A stretch of 64,000 bases of DNA from Brassica napus. Lineage: Eukaryota > Streptophyta > Magnoliopsida > Brassicales > Brassicaceae. The notes under the pieces are model-generated. The model was given only the letters and a program-made list of their open reading frames with translations, had not been told where the DNA came from and did not search any database. Both the position numbers and the translations under genes were made by a program. Below, in pieces: positions 24,694 through 39,591 of this stretch (position 1 is the stretch's first letter; the number at the start of each line of letters is the position of its first letter). Where the stretch lies: the NCBI RefSeq assembly GCF_020379485.1, contig NC_063437.1:1178001-1242000 (forward strand), in the 5' to 3' direction.

Positions 24694-27600
24694 ATGGCGT
24701 CAAGAGCGATCTTACGGAGAAAGAGTATCGTTTCTGATTACTTGAACGTCTACGCTCGTTCAGCTCAGAGCTTTCAATCTTTTGGAAACTCTGCTCACAA
24801 AGTCAACAACCCTCCTTTGGTAGCCAAAGACAAGTCCTTTACTGGAGGATATGGTCTACCTCTACTTTTGCGTTCTAGGTTCCATGGCTCTTCAGAGATG
24901 GGTTCTTCAGGGATGAGATACATGAGCGTGTCTATCCATAACGCTACTAAGAAACCCGAAGAAGAGGAGAAGAGGAAAGAGGCGTCTCCTGAGGAATGTG
25001 ACCAAGCTGTTGAGAGTCTGAGCAGTGTTAAAGCCAAAGCGAAGGCTAAGCGTCTTCAAGATTCCAAGAAGGTTGCTCGGTCGATTCTTCAGAGGACTTG
25101 GGTTTTTATTCTTGGCATTGGTCCTGCTTTGAGAGCTGTTGCCTCCATGAGCAGGTTTGAGCTCTCTCTCTCTTCTAACACCGTGTGTTGTTGAATTTTG
25201 CTGTACTGAATTTATGTTTTGTCTACAGGGCGGATTGGGGGAAGAAGCTCACTCACTGGAAACAAGAGTTTGTGTCAACGTTGAAACATTATTGGCTGGG
25301 GACGAAACTACTCTGGGCTGATACTAGGATCAGTTCAAGGTTGCTGCTTAAGCTGGCTGGTGGGAAGAGTCTCTCTAGGAGAGAGAGACAGCAGCTAACT
25401 CGAACGACAGCTGATATCTTTAGATTAGTGCCGTTTGCTGTGTTCATTCTCGTGCCGTTTATGGAGTTTCTCCTGCCGGTTTTCTTGAAGCTCTTCCCTA
25501 ATATGTTGCCGTCGACTTTCCAGGACAAGATGAAAGAAGAGGTATGTTTCCATTGGAGTGTAGGCTTTATTGCATTGGGTTAATACATTTTTCATGATGC
25601 TCTTTTTGTTAATGTGCAGGAAGCATTGAAAAGGAAGTTACTTGCTAGGATAGAATACGCTAAGTTTCTTCAGGAAACTGCCAAGGAGATGGCTAAGGAA
25701 GTTAAGCACTCGAGGACTGGTGAAGCGAAGCAAACCGCTGAGGACCTGGTTGAGTTTCTAGATAAGGCAAGTCATGGATCTTGTGTTGGCTCAGATACTA
25801 CTCTTTCTTTTTGAATTTTTGAATTTTCATTCCTTACGTTCTTAAAATCTCGCCTTGCAGGTTCGAAAAGGTCGACTAGTCCAAAACGATGAAATTTTGG
25901 GCTTTGCAAAGCTTTTCAACGATGAGCTTACTTTGGATAACATTAGCAGGTTTGTTGCTCCTTTTCTTTTGAATCTCAGAAATGTGTTGTTGTGTGTACA
26001 TGTTCTGACCTCTTTGAGTTCAATTTACAGGCCTCGCTTGGTTAGCATGTGTAGAATTATGGGTATTAGCCCATATGGAACAGATGCCTATCTGCGATAT
26101 ATGCTAAGAAAAAGACTGAGGAGGTAAGAAGCTTTCACATCTCATTGTTATTGGACTGTTAACCTTGCTTTGGTGTTTAGTTTTTACACTTTTTTCAATG
26201 CAGCATCAAGGAAGATGATAAACTGATTAGAGCTGAGGGCGTGGATTCCCTCTCAGAAGCTGAGCTACGCGAAGATTGCAGGGAGCGGGGAATGCTGGGG
26301 ACGCTTACAGTTGAAGAGATGAGGCAACAGGTTTCTTTGTTATTTGTTTATGAAACTCTATGATGAAAAAATAATGTTGCAGCTTTAATATTTTAGTATC
26401 AAAATGATCTTGCAGCTTCGCGACTGGATGGACTTGTCACTTAATCACTCTGTCCCCTCGTCGTTACTGATCTTATCTAGGTAGGTTCCAGAACTACTTT
26501 TCTCGTTATCTTTTTCTTCCATCGGTTTTACTGCGAAGAACTTTCTGATTGGACTTTATATTCAGGGCATTCACGGTTGCAGGAAGAGTTGAGGCAGATG
26601 CTGTCAGGGCAACTCTTTCTTCTCTTCCTGACGAGGTTGTGGATATTGTTGGTGTTACTTCTCTGCCATCTGAAGACCCTCTATCTGAGCGGCTAAGGAA
26701 ACTAGAGTACCTTGAGATGCAAGACGAACTGATCAAGGTTTGATATTAAACCATTGATTGTATTTTGTTATGCTTGCTTGAGGTAGAGAACTCAGTTTTA
26801 AATGTTTGAAATTTTATATTGATATATATGTAGAAAGAAGAAGAGAAAGAAGAGGAAGAGCTTACAAGGATTAAGGATGTTAAAGGTGGTGAAGAGGATA
26901 AGGCGCTGCAAGAGATGACTATACCAACGGCCAGAGAAGCCCAAGAACAGGCCAGAGCTAGAGTTCTTGAACAGCAAGATGATCTTTGCAAACTTAGCCG
27001 TGCACTGGGCGTTTTGGCTTCCGCTTCTGTAAGTAAAATGATTCTTATGTTTTTCAACAATGAATATGCAAAACAATTTTATCTGTTCGCTATTTGAGAC
27101 TGTTTGCTTTTTTATATAAACAGTCAGTATGTAGAGAGCGCGAAGAGTTCTTGAGGCTGGTCAAGAAAGAGGTACAGTGTCCACTTGTCAATAAGTAATT
27201 TGCTTGATTAGCATATTGTGTCCGAGATTGAAGTCATTGTTCATCTGTTTTTCCAGGTGGAGTTCTATAACACAATGGTCGAGAGAGAAGATGTTGATGG
27301 GGAAAAAGCTGCAATGAAAGCATACAAAGCAGCTAGAGAAGATAGTGACCAAAGTGATGAAGTTGCTGAAGCAGATGAGGTTTCTTCTGCGCTAATGGAA
27401 AAGGTAAAATGACTCAAAAATCAATTTAAAGAATCTTAAACTGCCATGAGATTTGTGTATAAGAGCTAACTCTTCAGGTATACATTATAAGGTTGATGGT
27501 CTGATACAAAACCTCGAGAAGGAGATTGATGATGTGGATATCAAAATTGGCAAAGGCTGGCTGCTTCTTGATAGGTATATAATCGACCACCTTTTTTTTG

Positions 27601-27933
27601 TTTCTGAGACTGTAACGTTTTGAATGCACACAATGCAGGGATCGAGATGGAAAGGTCACACCTGATGAAGTTGCAGCAGCTGCGATGTACCTGAAGGATA
27701 CACTTGCTAATGAAGGTCTTCAACAACTAATCAGTAATCTCTCCAAAGATAAAGGTAAAGACTCCTCTCCTTGTTGAGCTCCTAATCTCTCTGAAGTGAA
27801 TCTGTTAATTGATCTTTTTATTGAATATGGTTTCTCAACAGAGGGAAGAATTATGGTGGAGGACATTGTAAGGTTGGGGAGGTTGGGAAGTAAGCCAGAA
27901 GAAAATGCAACAGAGGAAGAAGAATCAAATTAA
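24694..27933 (+). CDS. LETM1-like mitochondrial inner-membrane protein
   Basis: LETM1 proteins act in the inner mitochondrial membrane in K+/H+ (or Ca2+/H+) exchange and help ribosomes bind the membrane. The first exon gives a basic, Ser/Arg-rich N-terminus ([11 protein letters not shown]) typical of a mitochondrial targeting peptide. The second gives the transmembrane segment [20 protein letters not shown] and the LETM core. Later exons contain the conserved [16 protein letters not shown] block, a charged coiled coil ([10 protein letters not shown] onward) and an EF-hand-like [12 protein letters not shown]. About fourteen exons are visible, ending near 27933 in [11 protein letters not shown]. 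The acceptor at 27490 (ATTATAAG) must be used: the CAG at 27478 would bring an early stop. It is collinear with At3g59820. Confidence 0.9.
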
Positions 27934-28338
27934 ACGGAAAGAGTACTCTGATTCTTTTGAAAACTAGAGGAGAAACTACTACACTCTTTAATACTGAGAG
28001 AAACTATACTCTACATAATAGAAGGCGGCTGAGATTGAGCAAACTTAAGCTATTTGAAGAGCTAACACTTTAGTATATGTGCTTGTCGTAACAACAAGAC
28101 GAGCCTGATTAATCCACTTATCTTGCTTATTTTGTACAAGTCGCAAGTAATTAAATTAGTTTGCGTTAAGTGACGTCTGCTATTACCATGTTTATAACAA
28201 AAATTCATTCAAGAAAAACAAACATCTTTGATACATGTCAATCGTCAAGTGCAAGAGTTGTTTTAGAAAGAGGTCAAAGCAGGTAACATCTATAAGATAG
28301 CCATGGCTGGTGATGATGATGAATGCATGAGGAAGGGT

Positions 28339-28996
28339 CTAAGCTCCGTCAGCTAAAGGTATGTTCACAGTACTGATGTAAAGAACTGCACCCAAAGAAA
28401 AACAAAGAAAGTTTATATGCATACATAAACCGAATGATGTACAAAGAAGAAAGGTAAGAGATATTAGTTACCATTGTTTCCACGGATGAAGGCATCACCA
28501 TATTTGTTCTTGAGCTGCCCGTTAACATACTCCTCCGTCTGCTCCATTGCTATGTTCATATACCCGTCAAGACAAGCAAGAATGCCTGTGTAAGAGAAGA
28601 ATCAAGAACTCAATCTTAAAAGGGGATATTAGAATGAGAATTGGCAAGAAGAGAGTATACACAAACAGCCAAATTGGTTACTGTGATCCAACGGTGGCTT
28701 ACGTTTCCATAAGCCCCCTTACAAATGAATAAAGTTACAAGAGTAGAGAGGCTTTAAAAGCAACTCTTTGGTTCCAATCAAGTTAGCCACAGGAACAAAC
28801 AAGACCTAAAGTCAAGACTTGTAGGAGCCTAAGAAGAAGAAGATAGCTACAGAGAAAGAGAGAGAGACAGAGACTAACCACGATAATCAACACCAGAGTT
28901 GAGCTTCACAACAACAGGTCTCCCACGGATGGATTTGAGGAAATCAGCAGGTGTCTTCGTGGTTCCAGAAACTTTATTATCTCCACTTCCACTCAT
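28339..28996 (-). CDS. LSM6: U6 snRNA-associated Sm-like protein LSM6
   Basis: LSM6 is a subunit of the heptameric LSM rings. The LSM1-7 ring works in cytoplasmic mRNA decay and the LSM2-8 ring binds U6 snRNA in the nucleus. Three exons on the minus strand (28996-28879, 28585-28472, 28385-28339) give about 92 residues. The Sm1 motif (PVVVKLNSGVDYRGILACLDGYMNIAM) and the Sm2 motif (GDAFIRGNNVLYIS) are complete. It is convergent with the LETM1-like gene, about 400 bp apart. A leader exon and intron upstream (29000-29280) are likely. It corresponds by position to At3g59810 (LSM6A). Confidence 0.93.
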
Positions 28997-29319
28997 CTTA
29001 TCTGTTCTTCTTCAAAGCACAATCCTTTAACGTAACTACAAACACAAACAGAGAGAGATCTGAAATCAACTGTGTTGCTCCAAACGAGACTACGATTCAG
29101 AATCTCAGATACACAAACGAAACTCATACGTTATTCCTCAACAACCTCTCAGTTCTTAGTACTCTAAAGCTCCTAACTTTCGACTCAATAGAAGCTAATC
29201 GATCGAACGAGTAAAGAAAAATTGAAACTATCCGATGAAAAACCATACCTGACCTACTCGAGTCGACGACAGAGAGACAGAGAGAGTAACCTAAGGGTTT
29301 TATTGTTACTTTCAAAACT

Positions 29320-30640
29320 ATATGTTATATCATAAATTTATTCGAGCTTACAGACAAAAATTTAATAATATTTTCATATTGGTCCCATTCTTTCGCCAAG
29401 ATTTTAATATTAATAAAACGAGAGCAAACCTAATTATAAAGCCGAAGCCCAACAAAACAAATATCAGGAAGTCCAAAACTCTACAGGCTAAATAAGATAA
29501 GTTAAATGGACCTGTGGTCCAAAACAAAAGAAACCAGACAATTTCGGTAGATCCACACGTCAAGAAGACCGGACACGTATAAAGATTAACACCGTCAAGA
29601 CGACACGCGTCTTTTCCGCCTAAATTTGACCGTCACCGCCTCGAAACGTCGTCAGAGCTACACCACCGCAAACCTCGAGATTAGAATACCGGAAAGCCTC
29701 CCTCGAAACCAACTCTTCTCTTCAACGCTTTGTCTTCACTTCGGAGAGCTTCATCGATCCAATCGAAATCTCATCCGACTGAACAAAGCCGTGAACCACT
29801 TGGAACCACGAACCGAGAACCACACACGAGCCACAAGCGGGATCCAAAACCGATCCAAAGAACTGAAACACCTAAAGTCAGGGACGCAAGACTGAGAGAG
29901 CTTTTACCCCCCGGAGACAAAACCAACGACGACGGAGTTGAAAAAGCCTCCACCTCCCAGAGACAAGAACCGGCGGCGACGGAGCTGTAGGAACCTCCAC
30001 CTCCTAGAAAGAAAACATCAACTGGTAAGACGACTACCTTCACCGTGCCAAACTTCCACACGACCGCGCCTTTACTCCAGAAACAGATCCATCACGGATG
30101 GGACCTGAACCAGAACTCAGGTAAGGCGGAGGTCAGAGGAGACGAAAGAGAAGCGAAAGACCAACATCTTTTATGATAGCTCGAAAGCACGACGACACGT
30201 ACGCTCATGCACTGATCGTTCGCCGGACCCAGTCTTAGATCTACTTTCTCTCTCTTAAACTTTGGTAATAACCTTTATGTATTGGTCCTTTTATTATTAA
30301 CTAAATTTTAATTTGGAGTGAAAATAAATCTCAAGTACGATTTGGTGTGTGTGTATAAAGAGAGAGAGTAAACGGGGTTTATTGTTATTTTCAAAACTAT
30401 TTAGTACATATAAATAATATTTACAAATTGGTCCTTTTATTATTAACTAAATTTTAATTTGGGCGTAAAATTAAATTCCAAGAGCGTTTTCGGTTCAGCT
30501 TCTCAAAGTTGTCGTCTTTCTTCTCTATCTCTCTCTCTCTGGCTCTCGCCTTCTCTAACAGAGCCTCTCCTTTAGACCGTTAATCCTCAATCTCTCTCCT
30601 CCTCCCTGAAAGAAAGTTTCGGACTTTTTTTGTCTCTCTC
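29320..30640. other. Intergenic insertion between duplicated promoter segments
   Basis: A segment of about 60 bp with TTGGTCCTTTTATTATTAAC and an AATTTTAATTTGG tail occurs at about 30278-30325 and again at about 30417-30465. A related, more diverged copy with TTGGTCCCATTCTTT lies at about 29378. A GTTTATTGTTATTTTCAAAACT block near 30378 matches one near 29300. Between them, 29540-30200 is a GC-richer stretch with several open frames on both strands, none recognisable; it looks like an old inserted element. The pyrimidine-rich sequence at 30515-30645 is the leader of the next gene. Confidence 0.4.
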
Positions 30641-30649
30641 TGGTAAGCA

Positions 30650-32125
30650 ATGGGGAAGAATCAAGCGTACAAGGCTATGCAGAGATCCAGGGTTGGCTCC
30701 GCCTCAGCTCAGCCCGATGAGGTTGAAGATGGAATGGTTTGTACCCTTTCATACTCCTTTCTTAATCGTCACGTCTCCTAAAGATCATCCAATTTGGAGT
30801 CTCAGTTTCAGGGGAACAACTTGTAATCGAACCTCTTAGGACAATTTACATTGATATATATGTTCGTGTCTTGAGGAAAATTGAAGTTGATTTGTAGTTT
30901 CTTTTAGAGTGTAGCATTGAGGTTTGTGTCTGAGTGGTTCATGTGTCTCCTATTGCAATCTGTAACACACAAGAAGCATTTAGACAAGTAAAAAAACAAT
31001 AAGATGCTTTGATAATGGACCATTTGTTCACTTGGTTTTGTTTTTATTCGGCTTGATGATGATTTGTTGTGTCTGTACTTGGAACGTTTCTGATGAGGAG
31101 TGTCTCAGGTGGATGGTTCATTTCATACACCAGAGTGGCATGCGGCTCGTTTGGCTAGTCTCAAGACTACCCACACTATCACCTGGGAAGAGTACAAAAA
31201 TAAGCAAAAGGTCAGAGAGCTTCATCATGTCTTGTCATAATACTTGTTATATAATCATGTTTTAAGTTAAAATTGACGCTAAGTGTTCATAAGGTTACTA
31301 TGAATGTTTTCAATTTAGAAGCTTTAATCCTCATTTCTCCGTGTTCTACTTCATCTTCAGCTACAGGATACACACTCTTTTTGTATTCATATATGTTGAG
31401 GATTTGAAGTAGCTCTAGCTTCTTTATTTTGCTTAATCTATAGATGGTTTAAGCTCATTTTTTTCTTAAACATCTTCAGTATCCTGCATCATCAGTTTGT
31501 TACCATCTGCAGCTTCTCTGCTTTGTTATTATGGATCATTAGAAAATGTTTAAGATTGCATCTTTATTTTTACCTGAATATATGATTAGGAAGAAGAGAT
31601 GAAAAAGGGAGAACTTGAAGCAGATACCGATAAACTGATGCGTGAGTATAGAGCTCAGCTAGATGCAGAAAGGTCCTTGAAACTCTCCAAGGGGAGGAAC
31701 TATTCTAGTGATAAGTCCCATAAAGGTAGTATCATCATACTTAACTCTGACAGAATATCTAAGACCTTTTTTGTGAGGATCTTATTATTAACTGTTTTCT
31801 CCAATATCTCACAGATAAGAAAGACAAAGATTCAAAGAAGAAAAGAAGCAAAAAGAGAAAGGTGCTTTTACTGCCCTTAAAAACAGATATGGTGCCATGT
31901 CTTTTATAGCTTCTATTAACATTAACCATGTTGGGTTTGCAGCATTATTCATCCTCAGAGTCTTCATCTAGCAGCGATGAAGAAGAATCTAGAAGATCAA
32001 GATCAAATTCTAGAAGATCAAAGAAGGAGAAGAAGCACAAGTCCAGCAGAGACAAACACTCTAGCAAAACTAAAGACGATGGCCCTGTACCACTCTCTAG
32101 ATTCTTTGGCAATCTAAAGAGTTGA
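30650..32125 (+). CDS. SR-like, Lys/Ser/Arg-rich protein of unknown function
   Basis: Five exons (30650-30736, 31109-31210, 31590-31725, 31815-31861, 31943-32125) give about 184 residues. The N-terminus MGKNQAYKAMQRSRVG is followed by VDGSFHTPEWHAARLASLK and a charged helical stretch. A lysine-rich DKKDKDSKKKRSKKRK segment and a Ser/Arg-rich region come next, and the protein ends PLSRFFGNLKS. The composition suggests a nuclear RNA-associated protein; the function is inferred from composition only. By position it matches At3g59800. Part of intron 2 (from about 31250) marks the left edge of the downstream tandem duplication, so its 3' end lies within unit A. Confidence 0.82.
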
Positions 32126-32494
32126 CAGTTGACGTGAACAAACATGCAAGAGTTATCTTCCTCGATCAAAATACTCAAATTAGGATATGATTTGTTTTCT
32201 TCCTTGTTGCAATGTATTATTATTATTATTTGTTGAGAGCTGACAAAAAAAAAATTATTTGTTGGATTGAAAGTTAATAATAATTCCCACATAATCATTA
32301 TTTTCTTTCTCTAGTTTATTTAGGTAAATATTATATAATCTTACAATACCAAATATGTTTATTTAGGATATCTAGCACAATATCTTATTACATAGAAATA
32401 TTTTTATATTTTTATGAGTTGAGAAGACTGATGATGATTTTTTTCATGAATTGCTTCCAAGACAAAGTCAATGTTCGTTTTCAACTGCTGTTGG

Positions 32495-34436
<1,942 letters not shown>

Positions 34437-35431
34437 GACTACTCAAATTCTTTCAGTTTGGGTGGTAAGGTATTTGTGTTCTTTTTGTTGGGTTGATGGT
34501 ATGAGAGAAGGAAACATATATAGTGACTGAGTAAGCATGGATGTCTAACTCACCAAACACCATGTAAAAAGTTTTGGTAAAATCTAATATTTACAAGTTA
34601 CTTTTTTGATGTATAGCAATCATGATGTCCATACACATTTTTTTGTCATCTGTCAATTTTAGATAATTAAGACATATCCAGAAATCTACGTGTCTAAAGC
34701 TAATATGTTTAGTGTCTCGTGGCTCACTCTAATAGGTTCATTTGTATTACATTATATGTCGTGGGGTGATAAATAGATATCTATGAAAAATATTTGGAAG
34801 TATTGAGTTTTATTAATTTTCACTATTTTAAGTAGCTCTTATTTATAGAATGCTACCGATCCATTTTTTCTTACATATTCTTGAAGGTATTTTAGGTATG
34901 TTAATCATGTGAATGTACCAGTAAAATAATATATGCTCATGTAACGATAAATGTGTTTTAAAATATATCTAAAAAAATAAGTTTTGATAAATTTTAATAT
35001 CTTTACATATTTATTTAATTATTATACAACAATGTTGTTGTTAATTCATTTTCTTTATAAACTCTTAGCTTTACTTTAGTTCTTCAATATATATCAACAT
35101 AAATTCTATATCATTTTGATTATTGATAAACAATCATAAATAAATTTTCAAAATTATCATTCAGTTTTTCTATAATATACAATCAAAAAAGCCTTATACG
35201 TTTTTATATCACATATATATCTTAGAAAATATAATTTAGTCTGAAATTATATCAGTGCTTTTTTTGTTTCTTGTGCTTAAGTTTAATTGTTTATTTTGTT
35301 TGTGTTTCTACTAACAAATGATGTCTACTAATTTTGAATAAATATTTAGCTACATAAAAACTGTTCAACAATTGTTAATTCATCACCCTATAGACTTCTT
35401 TGCAGTTTGCAGAAAATTGTAGTTTTTCAAA
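34437..35431. other. MPK10 copy 1 promoter and flank
   Basis: Non-coding. It is closely matched by the copy 2 flank at 42965-43915; for example, the stretch around TTGTTGTTAATTCATTTTCT occurs in both. A TATA-like CATATATAG lies near 34515, about 80 bp upstream of the start codon. Nothing else is recognised. Confidence 0.55.
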
Positions 35432-36002
35432 TTATCTTAAGATCCGCGCCTTGCACAGGATGAACATTATATATATATATATATATTTTTTTTTTATGTA
35501 CTATAAGTTTTTTACATATTTATGAAATAATAAATATATATTGAATAATGAAAATGTCAATAACTATTACATATACAATTAAATTGGTGTAAACACATAA
35601 ATAAATTTATTTAATCCAAACAATCACTTTTTCTGTTTTATATGGTATATATTTAAATTTAAATGACATTAAAATATATATATATATATATATATATAGT
35701 GTATTCTTAATATTGATATATATATATTAAATGATGCTTTATACTCATATAATTTTTCGATCATTTGTATATTTTTATAACAAAAACTTTAAATCATTGA
35801 TAAAAAAATTTCATTGTGGGATTTATTAGTTTTAGTAATTTATAAATTTTTTAAAAAGATTAAGGCTAAGTTTAAAATTTAAATATTAAGCTGTCAATAT
35901 TTGTTCAAAGCTTTTACCAAAACATTTTTTGTTTAAAGAAAATTTTGATATCAAAATATTTATGTATTATATATGGTATATATTTTAATTTAAACGATAT
36001 TA

Positions 36003-36034
<32 letters not shown>

Positions 36035-36526
36035 CTTTTACGCTTAATATATATTAAATGAGACTTCTTACTTTATATGATTTTGTAATCATTTGTATCT
36101 TATCATAACAAAAACAATTAAACCATGAATCAAAAAATTTGAATGTGAGACTTTTAACATTTTTAGTAATTTATAGTCGTTTAAAAAAATCAAAATATAA
36201 CATATATAGAAAATCTAAATTTTATTATATGGTTAATATAGTTGTTTAATTTATTTTATTAGTTTAAAATTAAAAAAATATGGTCGAGAATACATTTATT
36301 TTTATCAAATATTTATTATTCAAAATTATTAATTTTCATATATGTACATTAGTTTTTATTTAAGGAAAGAAAGAAAAACATTAATAATAAATTTATGGTT
36401 GGTTTAATAAAAAACTAATTATATATTTAGATGAACCAACATATTTTCTAAAAATTCTAAGACTCATTGTGGTGATGACAAATGACTACCTCAAATGTTA
36501 ATATTTATATTTTAATATATTGGGGA
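35432..36526 (-). mobile_element. Non-autonomous Helitron in unit A
   Basis: On the minus strand it starts TCCCCAATATATTAAAATAT (ending at 36526, host T next). It ends in a degenerate hairpin region (TGTGCAAGGCGCGGATCTT, near 35436-35458) with the CTRR terminus mutated. Unit B has no such element at the equivalent place (about 43915-43935), so the insertion is younger than the duplication. It is the same family as the outer Helitron at 12474. The 1095-bp interior is AT-rich and non-coding. Confidence 0.7.
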
Positions 36527-37014
36527 TATGTAAGAAAATTGTAGATTTGATCTTAATATAAATATGGTAACAAATTTTTGATACATTTCCTTTTATTGCA
36601 TCCCCTAATTTTAATCATAGAAACTTATCAAAAGATTTTATTTACATTTCCTATTTTGTTACTAAAATCATAAATTCAGTATATTAATATTTTATAACAA
36701 ATTTAATTTTACTTTTTTTGTTTTCTATATAGTAGGAAACTAATATAACACCTTGGCTATATATTTTACTATACAATGAACTTAAATTTAGTTTGTAAGT
36801 CTATTTTTTTTGTCAAAGTTTGCAAGTTTATCAGCTGTAAAAATTGGAAGGGTAATATACCTTTCTTTTTAGAGAATAAAATATTATATTATCTCCTACA
36901 AAATATAATTATTTCCCTTTTGCTATAGACTTGCAATTCTTTTGGCAATGATATCATTCTTATTAAGCTGCTACCAAAATAAACTGCAACAAATTTCTGT
37001 GGCTCAAATGTTTA

Positions 37015-37601
37015 CATTTTTCCTAGACTTATTTTTGAGTTCACCCTCTAGGCTGAACCTCTATGTTCACCAACCAATAGGATTGTGATATTTCATATTC
37101 GTATCTCTTATAAAAAAAACAAAATATTTTCAAGTTATATTATGTTTTCAAAATAAAAATAAAAAGGTGAAAAGAAATAAATAAAAAATAGTATAAATTA
37201 CAAAAAAAATATTTTTTAACCAGCAAAACACTAAACCCTAAATCCTAATCCTTAATCCCTAAATCCTAAACCCTAAACCCTTGGATAAATCCTAAACTCT
37301 AAATCAAAAACATTAAACACTAAAACATTAAAGGGTTTAGGGTTTTAGTGTTTAGTGTTTTTGATTTAGAGTTTATGATTAATCGAATGGTTTAGGGTTT
37401 AGCCAAGGATTTACGATTTAGGATTTAGGATTTATGGATTAGGATTTAGGGTTTAGTGTTCTTTTTTCTGTAACTACTATTTTTTATTTTAAAAACATAA
37501 TATAACTTGATAATATTTTGTTTACTTTTTTAAAAGATTGAAATAATGAAATTCTATTGGTTGTTGAACCTAAGGATTCACAAGAATAACCATTTTTCCT
37601 A
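37015..37601. mobile_element. Foldback MITE with telomere-like arms
   Basis: The 565-bp element (37026-37590) is flanked by the 11-bp duplication CATTTTTCCTA (37015-37025 and 37591-37601). Its two halves are inverted copies of each other along almost the whole length. Near the centre the arms carry degenerate plant telomere-type repeats: CCCTAAA-like on the left (37215-37285) and TTTAGGG-like on the right (37335-37460). Outer parts hold GTTCACC / GGTGAAC-type terminal repeats and an ACCAATAG motif on each side. Unit B (about 44390-44405) carries the unoccupied site. The duplication length suggests a Mutator-like foldback MITE. Confidence 0.82.
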
Positions 37602-37921
37602 TATCCTGAAAATACATTGTTAATTAATCGCAAAAAAAGGCAGTCCAGCAAACAAATGATGATAATTCCACTGCATCACCACTTCACCAGGTAAGCCTTT
37701 TTACTCAATCTATTAAAATGTATCATTGTCTTTCTACTTATGATGATTTAAAAAACAATCACTTCTCCTTGATATATTGATTATATAATGTTCATAATTA
37801 ATGTTTTCAATATCCTTACACTGTTACACATTCATAAATTATTAGTTGTGATTGAGTACTAGCTAGTGGTCTAAGGGAAATGAGGACAATACAACATGTT
37901 ATTCATATATCATATGACAAT

Positions 37922-39591
37922 TCTATAATATTTTTTGAGAAGTCAGTTTTCTACGTGTCACACTCACATAAATTTTTATTATAGTTAATTACAAAGACAC
38001 CCTTAATAGATTAAAATATTATATATGATTATACTATACATAATATTTTTTTTTTCTTTTTTATACTTTTCCAGAATATATATAATAAAAATAAATTATT
38101 CATATAATAAAAACGTAAATTATATCCTCAAAAAGGAATAAAAACATATTTTATGAAAATAAATTTAATATATAATGTTATTTCATAAAAAGGAAAGTTC
38201 ACAAAAACAGTTTTAATCATATCTTTAAAACATAATAACAAACAACATAACATATATTCTAAATTTAGTAAAATTATTTTAATTTTTGAAGTCTATTTTC
38301 TCAGATTACTAAAATAATTAAAGGCTTAATATTTTTTTTTTTTGAACATTTATACACTATAATAGAACTATGATAATAATACATAAACCAGTATGAATTT
38401 TTATGCTTAATATTATTTAGAGTATATTAAATTTATTTTCTACATCGAAAGTATAATATTTGCTAGAATTTACAAAAATATTTTTTGTAAATATTAAATA
38501 TCCGTTCATGAGTCTTTAAAATTTTATTTTGTTTATAAAATTTTGTAGTAATCATCATTTTAGTTTTTTCTACTACTATTTTTACAAATCTACAAATATC
38601 AAATTATACAAAAGAGTTAAGAAAGTATATATGCATATTTAAGATGAAGAACTGAGCTAATGCAATAATTAAAACTTATCAATTATAATTTATAATATTT
38701 TAATTTATATTTTCTACATCTAAATTATAAAATTACTTAGAATTTACAAAAAAAAAAATATTATTTTTTAAATATTGATATTCGTTCGTGAGTTTTCAAA
38801 ATTTATCTTCGTTTATAATTTTTTTACTAATCATCATTATAGTGTTTTCTATTATTTTTTATAAATCCACAAATCTTAAACTATATAAAATAATTTACGG
38901 CGTATATATGCATAATGAAGATAAAGAAGTGGACTAATGCAATAAATAAAATTAATCAAATTTCGGTTAACTAGAATCAAAAGTGATTGTGCTTCACTTT
39001 GAAGAAATATGTATAACTCAATATAACTCATAAAATGAATAACTTAAACAATCTAAATTTTATGTCCAAAATCGAAATTCTAAAGGCAAAAAATCAGAAT
39101 TTTTATCTAATTCGGCACAAAAATACTATGGTTAAATTCATGGAAGTAGATACAATTCAATATACTCAACTTAAATCATACATATAATTAATCAAATAAT
39201 TAAATCATACATATAATTTTCAAAATAATCGTGTTGTCTCTTATCAGTTTGAGCTTTTCCTCATGTAAGGACTCTTGTTTCATTTTCATTTCAATGAAGT
39301 TGTTAAAAAAAATTTCAAAATAATTAAATTAAAATTAGAATATTAATAATTATATATAATATATTTATGTTATAAATATTTTTATCTGTGCATGAGCACG
39401 GATGGTTAAATTCAGGGAAGTAGATACAATTCAATTTACTTAACTTAAATCATACATATAATTAACTAAATAATTAAATCATACATATAATTAACAAAAT
39501 AATTAAATTATAATTAGAATATTAATAATTATATAATATATTTATTTTGCAAATATTTTTATCTTTGCATGAGCATGGGAGAATCACCTAA
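37922..39591 (+). mobile_element. Non-autonomous Helitron in unit A
   Basis: The 5' end is TCTATAATATTTTTTGAGAA (from 37922). The 3' end has a TTGCATGAGCATGGG hairpin-type segment and CTAA at 39588-39591 followed by T. Two internal tandem pairs are seen: CCGTTCATGAGT / TCGTTCGTGAGT at 38502 and 38782 (period 280), and GGTTAAATTCA-GGAAGTAGAT at about 39129 and 39401 (period about 272). The second pair ends in hairpin sequence each time, so the 3' end is duplicated. Unit B lacks the element (near 45460). Confidence 0.68.

Noticed and set aside
29626..30061. Overlapping 87-96 codon frames on both strands
   Set aside because: GC-richer inserted DNA gives open frames by chance; no motif, splice site or start context supports them.
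37210..37460. Interstitial telomere or chromosome-fusion scar
   Set aside because: The repeats are degenerate, form two inverted arms and sit inside an element with an 11-bp target duplication and an empty site in unit B, so a MITE explains them better.
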